Assembly (NCBI GenBank): GCA_028282705.1 | Contig: JANQHI010000052.1 | Span: 1 to 64,000, forward strand | DNA length: 64,000 nt | Reading direction: 5' to 3' | From: Prolixibacteraceae bacterium | GTDB lineage: Bacteria; Bacteroidota; Bacteroidia; Bacteroidales; Prolixibacteraceae | Shown here: one piece after another, positions 44,416 to 52,613 of the stretch | Numbering within the stretch: position 1 is the stretch's first letter | Layout of the letters: every line of letters begins with the position of its first letter | The notes under the pieces: generated by a model | Database searches by the model: none | What the model was told of the DNA's origin: nothing | What the model saw: the letters and a program-made list of their open reading frames with translations, nothing else | Made by a program: the position numbers and the translations under genes

Positions 44416-44583
44416 GTGGTTATAACAATAAAAAAAGGCACTTCTGTTGATAAAATAAAAGCTCTTTTTAAGCTTCATGCAAAAAAAAGAAAGGGAATTG
44501 AACTTCAAAAATACTGTGGGGCTATTTCATTAAAAGAAGATGTAATAGCAGTTCAAAAAAATATGCGTGATGAATGGGAATAG
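44416..44583 (+). CDS. Small antitoxin partnered with PIN toxin
   Basis: This short frame opens with GTG and encodes 55 residues: VITIKKGTSVDKIKALFK, a basic middle, then KYCGAISLKEDVIAVQKN and ending MRDEWE. The pattern (IKKG start, KYCGxIxLKED, RDEWE end) is that of small antitoxins found before VapC-type genes in Bacteroidota. It overlaps the toxin gene by 14 bp, which supports a coupled pair. The frame is stop-free only from 44395, so the GTG at 44416 is the most plausible start. Confidence 0.75.
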   Translation: MVITIKKGTSVDKIKALFKLHAKKRKGIELQKYCGAISLKEDVIAVQKNMRDEWE

Positions 44584-44941
44584 CCTTTTGCTTGACACAA
44601 ACATCATTTTGTACTTTTTAGGTGGTGATAAAACACTAATTCCCATTTTAGAAGAAAAACAACTTTTTATTTCTTTCATTTCCCAACTTGAATTATTAAG
44701 CTACCCTGGACTTTCAGAAGAAGATAAATCTATTATTGATGAATTCTTATCTCAATGTACTATCATTGATATTTCAAGTAAGATAAAAACCATTACAATT
44801 GAATTGCGTCAAAAATATAAGCTAAAACTTCCTGATTGTTTGATCCTTGCTACTTCCATTTACTTAAATATTCCTCTGATAAGTGCAGACAGTGATTTTA
44901 AAAAGGTAAATCAAGCTGATTTAATCTTTTATCAAAAATAG
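44570..44941 (+). CDS. VapC-like PIN-domain ribonuclease toxin
   Basis: The 123-residue protein starts NGNSLLLDTNIILYFLGG, with the first acidic residue of the PIN nuclease site. ISQLELLSYPGL supplies the second (Glu), and KLKLPDCLILATSIYLNIPL plus ISADSDF supply the remaining acids. VapC toxins cut tRNA or rRNA. The ATG at 44570 overlaps the antitoxin gene by 14 bp. The stop is directly followed by the decayed DNA glycosylase copy on the other strand. Confidence 0.88.
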   Translation: MNGNSLLLDTNIILYFLGGDKTLIPILEEKQLFISFISQLELLSYPGLSEEDKSIIDEFLSQCTIIDISSKIKTITIELRQKYKLKLPDCLILATSIYLNIPLISADSDFKKVNQADLIFYQK

Positions 44942-44943
44942 CT

Positions 44944-45397
44944 CTATCCCTTTTTTACCATAAACCTCCAGGGTTTGCTCACCCAAGGTTCCCCTGCATA
45001 ATCAATCCCTATCCTTGGGGTGGTAAAATATTTTGGTTTTTGCTTTGAACCTTCCAACCATATCCTTTCTGAAGTTTGTAGGTCTTCACCATAAAATGAT
45101 TTGTCCAGTTTTAATGCCTGGCCCAGAGATGTCTTCTACCTCCCTGATTAAAACAGCAGAAGCTTCTTCTTCAGTTCCTGTAACAAAATTTAATAACCAA
45201 TACATCCCATAAATAAGGTATACATAAACTACCCCTCCTGAATGGTAAATAACCTCAGTCCTTTTTGTCCTTCCCTTGCTGGCATGGCTTACCAAATCTT
45301 TTGGCTCCCAGTAAGCCTCAACTTCAGTAATGGCAAAACGCCCAACTACACCATCATCAAACTTCCTGCATAAACTTTTTACTTTAAACAACTTCAA
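44944..45397 (-). pseudogene. Decayed copy of 3-methyladenine DNA glycosylase
   Basis: The frame from 45397 reads FDDGVVGRFAITEVEAYWEP and on to EVEDISGPG like the intact gene at 46616-47134. It then shifts frame because about 14 bp are missing near 45120. The lost frame continues as LKLDKSFYGEDLQTSERIWL and ends ... KPWRFMVKKG at a TAG at 44944-44946. The N-terminal 25 residues are also replaced (MKLFKVKSL from a TTG). The two copies are visibly about 85-90 percent identical. No active enzyme is expected. Confidence 0.85.
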
Positions 45398-45413
45398 TAA
45401 ATGAAAATTAGGG

Positions 45414-46538
45414 CTACAACAAAAAACCAGGATAATTTTCAGGGCTGATTATTTCATAATTGAATTCAGGATAAGCATTTTTGAATGACTTTGAAAGCCT
45501 TGGTTGCCTCCCTGTATTGTACTTAAATTCATATGCCCACATTTTCCCATCTCTTTCTTCAACATAATCAACCTCTTGCTGCTGTTTGGTTCTCCAAAAA
45601 AATTTGTTCATATATATTCTGGAATATTCTGCAATTTTTAACCTTTCACTTATTAAATAATTTTCCCATAGCCCACCAACATCCTGGCGAATATTTAACA
45701 GGTTAAAATTATTGATCAATGCATTCCTGACCCCATTGTCATAAAAATAAATTTTCCTGGATTTCCTAATTTCATTCCTCAAATTCCTACTTAAAGCACC
45801 AAGCCTGAACACAACAAATGTTTTCTCTAATAAACCAATATATTTTTCAATGGTTTTGGGGTCTGATCCTAAGTTTTGTGAAAGTTCATTGTAAGATACT
45901 TCATTTCCTACCTGGTAGGATAACAGTTGCAACAACTTAACTAATAATTCTGGCTTTTTTATACTTTCAAGCCTGAATAAATCTTTATATAAGTAGCTAT
46001 CAGAAAGCCACTTGATGGTATCAGTTGCCTCTGCAGGGTTTGTAACTATCTCAGGATATGAACCAAAAACCAACCTTTGGGAAAGGAGCCTTTTTTCTTC
46101 TATGCTGCCATGATGGTCAGATAACTCGCCAAATGACATTGGGAACAGCCTGTATTCAAACTTTCTCCCCGTTAAAGGTTCATTTATTTTATCTAATAAA
46201 TCTAATGCTGAAGAACCTGTTGCAATTACCTGGATATCCTGGATGTTATCAGTAATTAATTTTAATGTTATCCCTATTTCTGGTATGTGTTGTGCTTCAT
46301 CAATAACCAAAATTTTATTTTTACCTAAAAGCTGTTTTAGCTCTGGGGATGTAATCTTGTTAAAAATGGATGGAACATTGGGTTCATCTCCATTAAACCA
46401 AACATAAGGTATTTGAAACTCTGAAACCAGGTTTTTTATTAAAGTTGTTTTCCCAGATTGCCTTGGGCCAGTTAATATGATAGCCTTTTGCTTGAATAAC
46501 CTGGATTTAATAACCTTAGAAAGTTCTCTTGCAATCAT
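45414..46538 (-). CDS. AAA ATPase with DUF4143 domain
   Basis: The protein has a Walker A GPRQSGKTTLI near residue 25, Walker B ILVIDEAQH and a sensor-like IQVIATGSSALDL. A C-terminal DUF4143-type domain follows, with an ELSQNLGSDPKTIEKYIGLLE winged-helix segment and VDYVEERDGKMWAYEFK, a nuclease-like strand. Such ATPases are widespread, often mobile and of unclear function. The ATG at 46538 was chosen over a TTG at 46547. It sits between a broken and an intact DNA glycosylase gene, and direct repeats lie upstream. Confidence 0.85.
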   Translation of the reverse strand: MIARELSKVIKSRLFKQKAIILTGPRQSGKTTLIKNLVSEFQIPYVWFNGDEPNVPSIFNKITSPELKQLLGKNKILVIDEAQHIPEIGITLKLITDNIQDIQVIATGSSALDLLDKINEPLTGRKFEYRLFPMSFGELSDHHGSIEEKRLLSQRLVFGSYPEIVTNPAEATDTIKWLSDSYLYKDLFRLESIKKPELLVKLLQLLSYQVGNEVSYNELSQNLGSDPKTIEKYIGLLEKTFVVFRLGALSRNLRNEIRKSRKIYFYDNGVRNALINNFNLLNIRQDVGGLWENYLISERLKIAEYSRIYMNKFFWRTKQQQEVDYVEERDGKMWAYEFKYNTGRQPRLSKSFKNAYPEFNYEIISPENYPGFLL

Positions 46539-46564
46539 CTTTTTCAATAAAAATAATAATAAAC

Positions 46565-46619
46565 AGATTTAAATCCAATTTAGTTATGCTTTTTTTAGAT
46601 TTAAATCCAATTTGGCTAT
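46565..46619. repeat. Two direct repeats upstream of the AAA ATPase gene
   Basis: AGATTTAAATCCAATTTAG (46565-46583) recurs as AGATTTAAATCCAATTTGG (46597-46615), and the similarity extends a few bases further. The units are 32 bp apart, about three helical turns, between the ATPase start and the glycosylase stop, so they may be operator sites. Confidence 0.6.
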
Positions 46620-47134
46620 ATTTTAGCCTTTAGGACAAACCTCCAAGGAATAGACTTCCAGGGTTCACCTGCATAATCAATCCCAATTCTTGGGGTAGTA
46701 AAATACCTTGGTTTTTGCTTTGTGCCTTCCAGCCAAATCCTTTCAGAAGTTTGCAGGTCTTCACCATAAAATGATTTGTCCAGTTTTAATGCCCTGCCCA
46801 GCCTTCCTGGACCAGAAATGCCTTCTACCCCCCTAATTAAAACAGCTGAAGCTTCTTCTTCAGTCCCAGTAACAAAATTCAACAACCAATACATCCCATA
46901 AATAAGGTATACATAAACCAGGCCCCCTTCATGGTAAATAACCTCAGTCCTTTTTGTCCTTCCTTTGCTGGCATGGCTTGCCAAATCTTTTGGTCCCCAA
47001 TAAGCCTCAACCTCAGTAATGACAAAACGCCCAACTGTGCCATCATCAAAGCTCCTGCATAAGTTTTTTCCCAGCAACTGAGGTGAAACTTCCAGCACAT
47101 TCCTGGTGAAAAACCCTTTGGGCAACCTATCCAT
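46616..47134 (-). CDS. 3-methyladenine DNA glycosylase (AAG/MPG family)
   Basis: The enzyme removes alkylated purines from DNA. The family core is VITEVEAYWGPKDLASHASKG, in which Glu43 corresponds to the catalytic acid, followed by YVYLIYGMYWLLNFVTG and PGRLGRALKL. The C-terminus GIDYAGEPWKSIPWRF is typical. At 172 residues it is slightly shorter than usual. A diverged, frameshifted copy lies 1.2 kb downstream beyond an ATPase gene. Confidence 0.92.
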   Translation of the reverse strand: MDRLPKGFFTRNVLEVSPQLLGKNLCRSFDDGTVGRFVITEVEAYWGPKDLASHASKGRTKRTEVIYHEGGLVYVYLIYGMYWLLNFVTGTEEEASAVLIRGVEGISGPGRLGRALKLDKSFYGEDLQTSERIWLEGTKQKPRYFTTPRIGIDYAGEPWKSIPWRFVLKAKI

Positions 47135-47212
47135 AACTGAACATCTTTTTTTGTGAGAACCCTAATATAAACTAAATTCTCCACAATGAATTTATTTTAG
47201 TAACGTTCCTGG

Positions 47213-47242
47213 TTTGATATACCTAATTAGTATTTATCTTTG
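47213..47242 (+). promoter_or_regulatory. Promoter of the polysaccharide locus
   Basis: TTTG at 47213-47216 and TATCTTTG at 47235-47242 are separated by 18 bp, an exact match to both Bacteroidota elements. The aminotransferase ATG lies 22 bp downstream. Confidence 0.8.
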
Positions 47243-47264
47243 AAAAAACTGTAAGCACTTCTAT

Positions 47265-48383
47265 ATGCAGCCTATTAAAATGGTTGACCTATATGGGCAA
47301 TACCTGAAAATAAAAGAAGAAGTTGATCATTCTGTCCAGGAAGTGATTGAATCATCTGTATTCCTGAAAGGTGGGAAAGTGGCTGTTTTTGAAAAGGAAT
47401 TATCTGATTTCCTGGGTTGCCATGTAATTTCTTGTGGGAATGGGACTGATGCCCTCCAATTGGCTTTTATGGCACTTGGGCTGAAACAAGGAGATGAAGT
47501 TATCACTACCCCCTTTACTTTTGTTTCAACAGTTGAGGTGCTTGTTTTCCTGGGCATAAAACCTGTTTTTGTGGATATTGACCCAGCAACCTTCAATATT
47601 GATGTCAACCTTATTGAAGATGCCATAAGCCCAAAAACAAAAGCCATCCTACCTGTCCATTTATTTGGGCAGTGTGCTAACATGGAACCCATAATGGCCA
47701 TTGCAAAAAGGCATAAGCTCAAGGTAGTTGAAGATGCTGCCCAATCATTGGGATGTTTATACAAATTTACTGATGGAAGTAGGCAACAATCAGGAACCAT
47801 TGGGGATATTGGCTGTACCTCTTTTTTTCCAACCAAAAATATAGGGGCTTTTGGGGATGGAGGAGCAGTATTTTGCAATGACCCAGACCTTGCTGATAAG
47901 GTCAGGTCATTAGCCAACCATGGCATGGAGAAGAAATACCATTATAAAAGTGTTGGCATTAATTCCAGGCTAGATGCCATTCAGGCAGCCATCCTGGAGG
48001 TAAAATTCAAGAAACTGGGGAATTACCTATCAGCCAGGAAAAATGCAGCATCACATTATAATAAACAACTCCAACCAATACAGGAAATAAAAACACCTTT
48101 ACAAAGCACTTTTAGCACACACACATACAACCAATATACTATCCAAATTGAAGAAAGGGATAGGTTGCAGGCTTTTTTAAAAGAACATGGCATCCCAAGC
48201 CAGGTGTATTACCCAAAACCCCTGCATTTACAAAAGGCCTATACAAACCTTGGATATAAAGAAGGTAGCCTCCCTACAAGTGAACTTGTTTCCCAAAAAG
48301 TATTATCATTGCCAATGCATACAGAATTGGATATTGATCAATTAGGGTTTATAAGCAATTCTATTAAAGAATATTATTCATGA
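47265..48383 (+). CDS. wbpE: DegT/DnrJ/EryC1/StrS aminotransferase (WbpE-like)
   Basis: This is a PLP-dependent sugar aminotransferase of 372 residues. The cofactor lysine is Lys191 in [15 protein letters not shown], and [23 protein letters not shown] and [11 protein letters not shown] are family motifs. With WbpA, WbpB and WbpD homologues next to it, it most likely transaminates UDP-3-keto-GlcNAcA from glutamate, giving the 3-amino sugar acid. It is first in the operon, overlaps the acetyltransferase gene by 4 bp, and has its own promoter. Confidence 0.88.
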   Translation: MQPIKMVDLYGQYLKIKEEVDHSVQEVIESSVFLKGGKVAVFEKELSDFLGCHVISCGNGTDALQLAFMALGLKQGDEVITTPFTFVSTVEVLVFLGIKPVFVDIDPATFNIDVNLIEDAISPKTKAILPVHLFGQCANMEPIMAIAKRHKLKVVEDAAQSLGCLYKFTDGSRQQSGTIGDIGCTSFFPTKNIGAFGDGGAVFCNDPDLADKVRSLANHGMEKKYHYKSVGINSRLDAIQAAILEVKFKKLGNYLSARKNAASHYNKQLQPIQEIKTPLQSTFSTHTYNQYTIQIEERDRLQAFLKEHGIPSQVYYPKPLHLQKAYTNLGYKEGSLPTSELVSQKVLSLPMHTELDIDQLGFISNSIKEYYS

Positions 48384-48955
48384 TGGAAAAATATTACTTA
48401 CACCCAACTTCAATTGTCGGCCAAGGGGCTAAAATTGGCAACAATACCAAGATATGGCACTTTTGCCACATTATGTCAGATGCCAGGATTGGTGAGAATT
48501 GTATATTGGGGCAGAATGTTTTTGTAGGGAAAAATGTAGTTATTGGGAACAATGTAAAAATACAGAACAATGTGTCTGTATATGAAGGGGTTTGTTGTGC
48601 TGACAATGTATTTATTGGCCCATCAGTTGTTTTTACCAACGTGCTGAACCCCAGGAGCAATATTGAACGTAAAGCTGAGTTTAAGCAAACCCTGGTAAAA
48701 GAAGGTGCAAGCATTGGTGCAAATGCAACCATTATTTGTGGGACAAGCATTGGTAAATATGCATTTATTGGTGCAGGGGCTGTTGTGTCAAAAGATGTGG
48801 CAGACTATGCCTTGGTAATGGGAAACCCTGCCAGGCATACAGGCTGGATGAGCAAACATGGAGCCAGGTTACAGTTTAATGAAAAAGGAAAAGCTAAATG
48901 TAGATTATCTGGTGATATTTATAGTTTAAAAGATGGGAAAGTAAAAAGATATTAA
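48380..48955 (+). CDS. wbpD: UDP-sugar N-acetyltransferase (WbpD/WlbB-like)
   Basis: The protein is a left-handed beta-helix acetyltransferase with hexapeptide repeats ([36 protein letters not shown] and more). FTNVLNPRS and [18 protein letters not shown]-like text ([20 protein letters not shown]) match the WbpD/WlbB group. That group acetylates the 3-amino group of UDP-GlcNAc3NA using acetyl-CoA. It overlaps the aminotransferase stop by 4 bp. The downstream partner gene wbpB is separated by the repeat cassette at 48.96-49.61 kb. Confidence 0.88.
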   Translation: MMEKYYLHPTSIVGQGAKIGNNTKIWHFCHIMSDARIGENCILGQNVFVGKNVVIGNNVKIQNNVSVYEGVCCADNVFIGPSVVFTNVLNPRSNIERKAEFKQTLVKEGASIGANATIICGTSIGKYAFIGAGAVVSKDVADYALVMGNPARHTGWMSKHGARLQFNEKGKAKCRLSGDIYSLKDGKVKRY

Positions 48956-48958
48956 ATT

Positions 48959-49015
48959 ACTGCAAAGACGCTGAGGTGCAGAGAAAATAACTCAGCACCT
49001 TTGCGCCTCAGCGGT
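48959..49015. repeat. Upstream pair of 25-bp alternating repeats
   Basis: Two copies of the repeat in opposite orientation (48959-48983 and 48991-49015) lie between wbpD and the GxxExxY gene. They share words such as GCAAAGACGCTGAG and its relatives CTTTGCGCCTCAGC, and could fold into a hairpin. Confidence 0.75.
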
Positions 49016-49029
49016 TAAAATTTTTAAAC

Positions 49030-49416
49030 ATGGATTACCAAACGTACAATAAACTATCAGGACAAATCCTTGATGCTGCAATAACAGTGCATAAAGAAAT
49101 GGGACCAGGGTTACTGGAATCTGTTTATGAATTATGTTTGCTAAAAGAAATGCAATTAAGAAAAATATATGTTGAACATCAGGTTGCTGTACCATTGTAT
49201 TACAAAGGTGAAGATTTGAATAAAGATTTTAGGTTAGATTTGCTGGTAGCTAAAGAAATAATAATAGAACTAAAAGCAGTAGATTATATCCTGCCTGTTC
49301 ATGAAGCTCAAATTATTTCTTATTTAAAACTAACAAACAAAAAGCTGGGATTCTTAATTAACTTTAACGTCCCTTTGCTAAAAGAAGGTTTTAAACGATT
49401 TGTAAACAACTTTTAA
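49030..49416 (+). CDS. GxxExxY protein (PDDEXK-like)
   Basis: The 128-residue protein carries the name-giving motif GPGLLESVY (Gly-x-x-Glu-x-x-Tyr) and a nuclease-like core with RLDLLV followed by IIIELKAV (D...ExK). The family is common, very mobile and of unknown function; members are often found between CGCAGAGACGC-type repeats, as here. Its start lies 14 bp after one repeat and its stop 1 bp before another. It interrupts the wbp operon and is probably an inserted cassette. Confidence 0.88.
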   Translation: MDYQTYNKLSGQILDAAITVHKEMGPGLLESVYELCLLKEMQLRKIYVEHQVAVPLYYKGEDLNKDFRLDLLVAKEIIIELKAVDYILPVHEAQIISYLKLTNKKLGFLINFNVPLLKEGFKRFVNNF

Positions 49417-49417
49417 A

Positions 49418-49607
49418 CTCTGCGCCTTGGCGTCTTTGCGGTAAAATAATATGAAACCGCAGAGACGGGAAGACGCAAAGAAAATTATTATTACAATAGT
49501 TATCATTAAAAACAACTCTGCGCCTTGGCGACTTTGCGGTGAAGAAATACAACCGCAGAGACGCTGAGATGCAAAGAAAAAACTCTGCGCCTTAGTGCCT
49601 CTGCGAT
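49418..49607. repeat. Array of five 25-bp repeats in alternating orientation
   Basis: Copies lie at 49418-49442, 49456-49480, 49516-49540, 49552-49576 and 49583-49607. They alternate strictly between the forms CTCTGCGCCTTGG... and ACCGCAGAGACG... Neighbours can pair into hairpins. The array ends 12 bp before the wbpB-like start, so it lies within the operon leader and may affect downstream expression. Confidence 0.85.
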
Positions 49608-49619
49608 AAAGAAAATAAG

Positions 49620-50642
49620 ATGAATAAAAAAAATAAAATAAAATTTGCAGTGGTTGCCATGGGGCATATTGGGAAACGCCATGCAGAAATGATCAAAAGA
49701 AATCCTGATGCTGAGTTGATAGGAGTTTGTGATATTAAAACAGCAGAGGATTGCAATTTCAATGATGCCAATATCCCATTTTACCAATCATTGGAAGGAT
49801 TGCTTGAAAACACAAAAGATGCAGATGTAATCAATATCTGTACACCCAATGGCCTTCATGCCCAAATGGCAATACAGGCAATTGAATATGGGGCACATGT
49901 GGTTATTGAAAAACCAATGACCCTAACCAGGGTTGATGCTGAAAAAGTAATCCATAAATCATTGGAATACAATAAGAATGTTTTTTGTGTGATGCAAAAC
50001 AGGTATTCCCCCCCTTCTGTTTGGCTGAAAGAAGTTATTGAAAACAGGCTGCTTGGGAAAATATTTTTGGTTCAAATAAACTGTTATTGGAACAGGGATG
50101 AAAGGTATTACACCCCAGCAACCTGGCATGGGACCACAGATTTGGATGGGGGGACACTTTTCACGCAATTTTCCCATTTTATTGATATGATGTACTGGTT
50201 ATTTGGGGACATTACCAACGTACAGGGTACATTTGCTGACTTTAACCACAAGCACCTTACAGGTTTTGAAGATACTGGGATAATCAATTTTGATTTTTTA
50301 AATGGGGGCAAAGGATCTTTCAATTATTCAACTTCTGTGTACAACAAAAACCTTGAAAGCAGCATAACCATTATTGGTGAGAAAGGCACAGTAAAAGTTG
50401 CAGGGCAATACATGAACGAGGTTGTTTATTGTGACATAAAAGGTTATAAAATGCCAGAACTAGCCCCAAGCAACCCTCCCAACGACTATGGGGCATATAA
50501 AGGTTCTGCCCAAAACCACCACTATGTTATACAGAACGTGGTAGATAAACTAAAAAATGGCAAAACCATTAGCACCAATGCCCTGGAAGGGATGAAAGTA
50601 GTGGATATAATAGAGAGGATATACAGCCTGAAAAAGATATAG
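49620..50642 (+). CDS. wbpB: Gfo/Idh/MocA-family UDP-sugar dehydrogenase (WbpB-like)
   Basis: The protein has an N-terminal Rossmann fold (VVAMGHIGKRHAEMI), the family's EKP motif (HVVIEKPMTLT) and the closing catalytic region LDGGTLFTQFSHFIDMMYWL with a conserved His. It likely oxidises UDP-GlcNAcA at C3 and works together with the WbpE-type aminotransferase. Its start is 12 bp after the repeat array. The stop is 7 bp before a convergent glycosyltransferase gene. Confidence 0.86.
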   Translation: MNKKNKIKFAVVAMGHIGKRHAEMIKRNPDAELIGVCDIKTAEDCNFNDANIPFYQSLEGLLENTKDADVINICTPNGLHAQMAIQAIEYGAHVVIEKPMTLTRVDAEKVIHKSLEYNKNVFCVMQNRYSPPSVWLKEVIENRLLGKIFLVQINCYWNRDERYYTPATWHGTTDLDGGTLFTQFSHFIDMMYWLFGDITNVQGTFADFNHKHLTGFEDTGIINFDFLNGGKGSFNYSTSVYNKNLESSITIIGEKGTVKVAGQYMNEVVYCDIKGYKMPELAPSNPPNDYGAYKGSAQNHHYVIQNVVDKLKNGKTISTNALEGMKVVDIIERIYSLKKI

Positions 50643-50649
50643 AATAGAA

Positions 50650-52500
50650 CTAATTAAGGGTTTTTATTCTTCTATTATCCTTATACAAAACCTTTTCGAT
50701 CAACTTGCCCTCTTTTGATCTAATTTCAAACTTACCATCCATTTTATCATTTGACCATACGCCAGAAACAGTTGTGCCATTTGCCATTGTAACTATACCT
50801 ACTCCATTTCTTAAACTATTTGCCCATTCTCCTTCAAACTTATTCCCATTTTCGAATGTGTAAATTCCTTTTCCACTCCGTTTGCCATCCTTCCATTCTC
50901 CCCAATAGCCTAAGTTAGGCCTAAATTTATATAAACTCGTTTTTGTTTTGCCAATTTGTTTCACTTTCTTGAATTTCAATGGATATGCCCTCATGGCTGG
51001 TACCAAATTCCGTGCAGTTGAAGAATACCCCAATTCATCAACAACTACATAATCCACTCCTTGCCTAATAAATTGTTCTATTACATCTTCTTTAACTATA
51101 CTCCTTTTGTAGCCAGTAGAAAATCTAGACGAATATACATAAAACAGGCTTGGCTTACGACATGATATCAACGTTGAATCAGGCAAATTTTCTTTTGTCC
51201 AGATCGCTAATTCAAAATATGATTGGAAATTAGGAGAAAATTTACCTTTGGTTTTTTGATGCAATACATCAATTTGTGGCTTAAATAATGGTATTGAGAT
51301 TAAAAAGGCCAACGGAATTATTACCTGTAAAACAAACGTGCTTTTTAAATTAAATTTATTCAAAATTAAATTTATAACACAATATATTCCATATGCAAAT
51401 AAAACAAATAAAACAGGAATGATAGGTATAATAAAACGAACTCCAAACCATACATCTGGCCATAAAAGTAAAATACCAAAGCTACCCAGCAAATATGAAA
51501 ATATGATTGTTCGTGACACTTTCAATTTTACTAATCCGAAAATTATTACTGATACAATAAGTAAACCAACAATCCATTCTGTGGTAAGTATTTCGTCATT
51601 GTATTTTACCCTAAAGAAGCTTAAAACCCCTGTGGGTATCTCATGGGTAATGTATCGCTCTAGGTTCTTTATAAACCTTGCAAACCAATCAGTAATTTCC
51701 ATGTTTCCCAATTCTCGCCTATATGGGTTTTTAAGTATTAATAACCCCATATATCCTCCTGCACTACCAGTTCCTGCTAATTTACCCCTAATAAACCATG
51801 GGATACATAAAACCGTAAAGGAGACTAGATAGCCTGCCAAATATTTCCATTGTTTTTGAATAAGCAATGCCAGAGCTACCCCTCCAACCAAAGCTAAACC
51901 TGCGGTTCGGATATGATAACTATAGGCAACCAGAAATACCATTAAAAAGAATTTCCAATTCCTATAAAAGGGCATTCTATTATCAAGTAGCAACAATAAA
52001 TACAACGCCCCTAATGAAAAAAACATAAATGGGATAACACTCATCATTATAAACGATGATGAGAGTATATGTGAATTGAACAATACCAATACTGATAAGG
52101 CAAAAGAAAGATGGATGTTTTTAAATATCAAAAACAGTAGAAAAAATAAGAGTATTACAGACGCCAACAGAAAAAAACCATTAACTGATTTAATAGTATT
52201 AATATCCGAAGATATTAGCTTCATAGTTGTACTTATTATTAAGGGATAACCAGGTGGAAACCTGTTAGAAGCAGGTTTTTGGGGATTTGTAATGTCTGAA
52301 TACCCATCTCCTTGGGCCAGTGATTTGCCAAGCAAATAATACTGTATATTATCCCCGTTAAGGTCAATTTTTTCATCAAAAACGTAAGGGTAAACTTTGA
52401 AAAATGTTATTACGAGGATTACAATATAAATAATCGAAATAACCTTTCCCTTTCTAAAATCTCTTTCTTCTTTTGCTTTTGTGTGTTTTCTTGATCCCAT
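50650..52500 (-). CDS. GT-C-like membrane glycosyltransferase fused to MORN repeats
   Basis: About residues 20-430 hold roughly 11 membrane helices with an early acidic loop (LNGDNIQYYLLGKSLAQGDG), then an exported domain, as in GT39/GT83-like mannosyl- or arabinosyl-type transferases. The last 86 residues (531-616) contain three MORN repeats, starting GYWGEWKDGKRSGKGIY and continuing GNKFEGEWANSLRNGVG. MORN repeats usually bind membranes or proteins. The combination is unusual. The gene runs opposite to the flanking wbp genes and probably has its own promoter near 52.5-52.6 kb. Confidence 0.75.
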   Translation of the reverse strand: MGSRKHTKAKEERDFRKGKVISIIYIVILVITFFKVYPYVFDEKIDLNGDNIQYYLLGKSLAQGDGYSDITNPQKPASNRFPPGYPLIISTTMKLISSDINTIKSVNGFFLLASVILLFFLLFLIFKNIHLSFALSVLVLFNSHILSSSFIMMSVIPFMFFSLGALYLLLLLDNRMPFYRNWKFFLMVFLVAYSYHIRTAGLALVGGVALALLIQKQWKYLAGYLVSFTVLCIPWFIRGKLAGTGSAGGYMGLLILKNPYRRELGNMEITDWFARFIKNLERYITHEIPTGVLSFFRVKYNDEILTTEWIVGLLIVSVIIFGLVKLKVSRTIIFSYLLGSFGILLLWPDVWFGVRFIIPIIPVLFVLFAYGIYCVINLILNKFNLKSTFVLQVIIPLAFLISIPLFKPQIDVLHQKTKGKFSPNFQSYFELAIWTKENLPDSTLISCRKPSLFYVYSSRFSTGYKRSIVKEDVIEQFIRQGVDYVVVDELGYSSTARNLVPAMRAYPLKFKKVKQIGKTKTSLYKFRPNLGYWGEWKDGKRSGKGIYTFENGNKFEGEWANSLRNGVGIVTMANGTTVSGVWSNDKMDGKFEIRSKEGKLIEKVLYKDNRRIKTLN

Positions 52501-52613
52501 AAGAGGAAAACTATTAATTTTGGAATCTAAAAATAATATAATGTTTCTAAATACTTGTCACTATATCCTAAGAATAATATAAATTAGCAAACGATTCTTA
52601 ACACCATTTTTAA

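Noticed and set aside
45086-45397. A second functional DNA glycosylase
   Set aside because: The frame is shifted by a 14-bp deletion and the N-terminus is lost, so it is called a pseudogene.
47327-47926. Leftward open frame of 199 residues opposite the aminotransferase gene
   Set aside because: The plus-strand frame has complete aminotransferase motifs, so this is a shadow frame.
48959-49607. CRISPR array
   Set aside because: The repeats alternate in orientation, spacing is irregular (7 to about 400 bp), and no cas genes are near.
51338-51832. Rightward open frame of 164 residues inside the MORN-fusion glycosyltransferase gene
   Set aside because: It has no signal, domain or start context, while the minus frame encodes a continuous membrane protein.
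52550-52600. Promoter for the wbpA-like gene
   Set aside because: A TTG occurs near 52556, but no TAnnTTTG element lies at the right distance.
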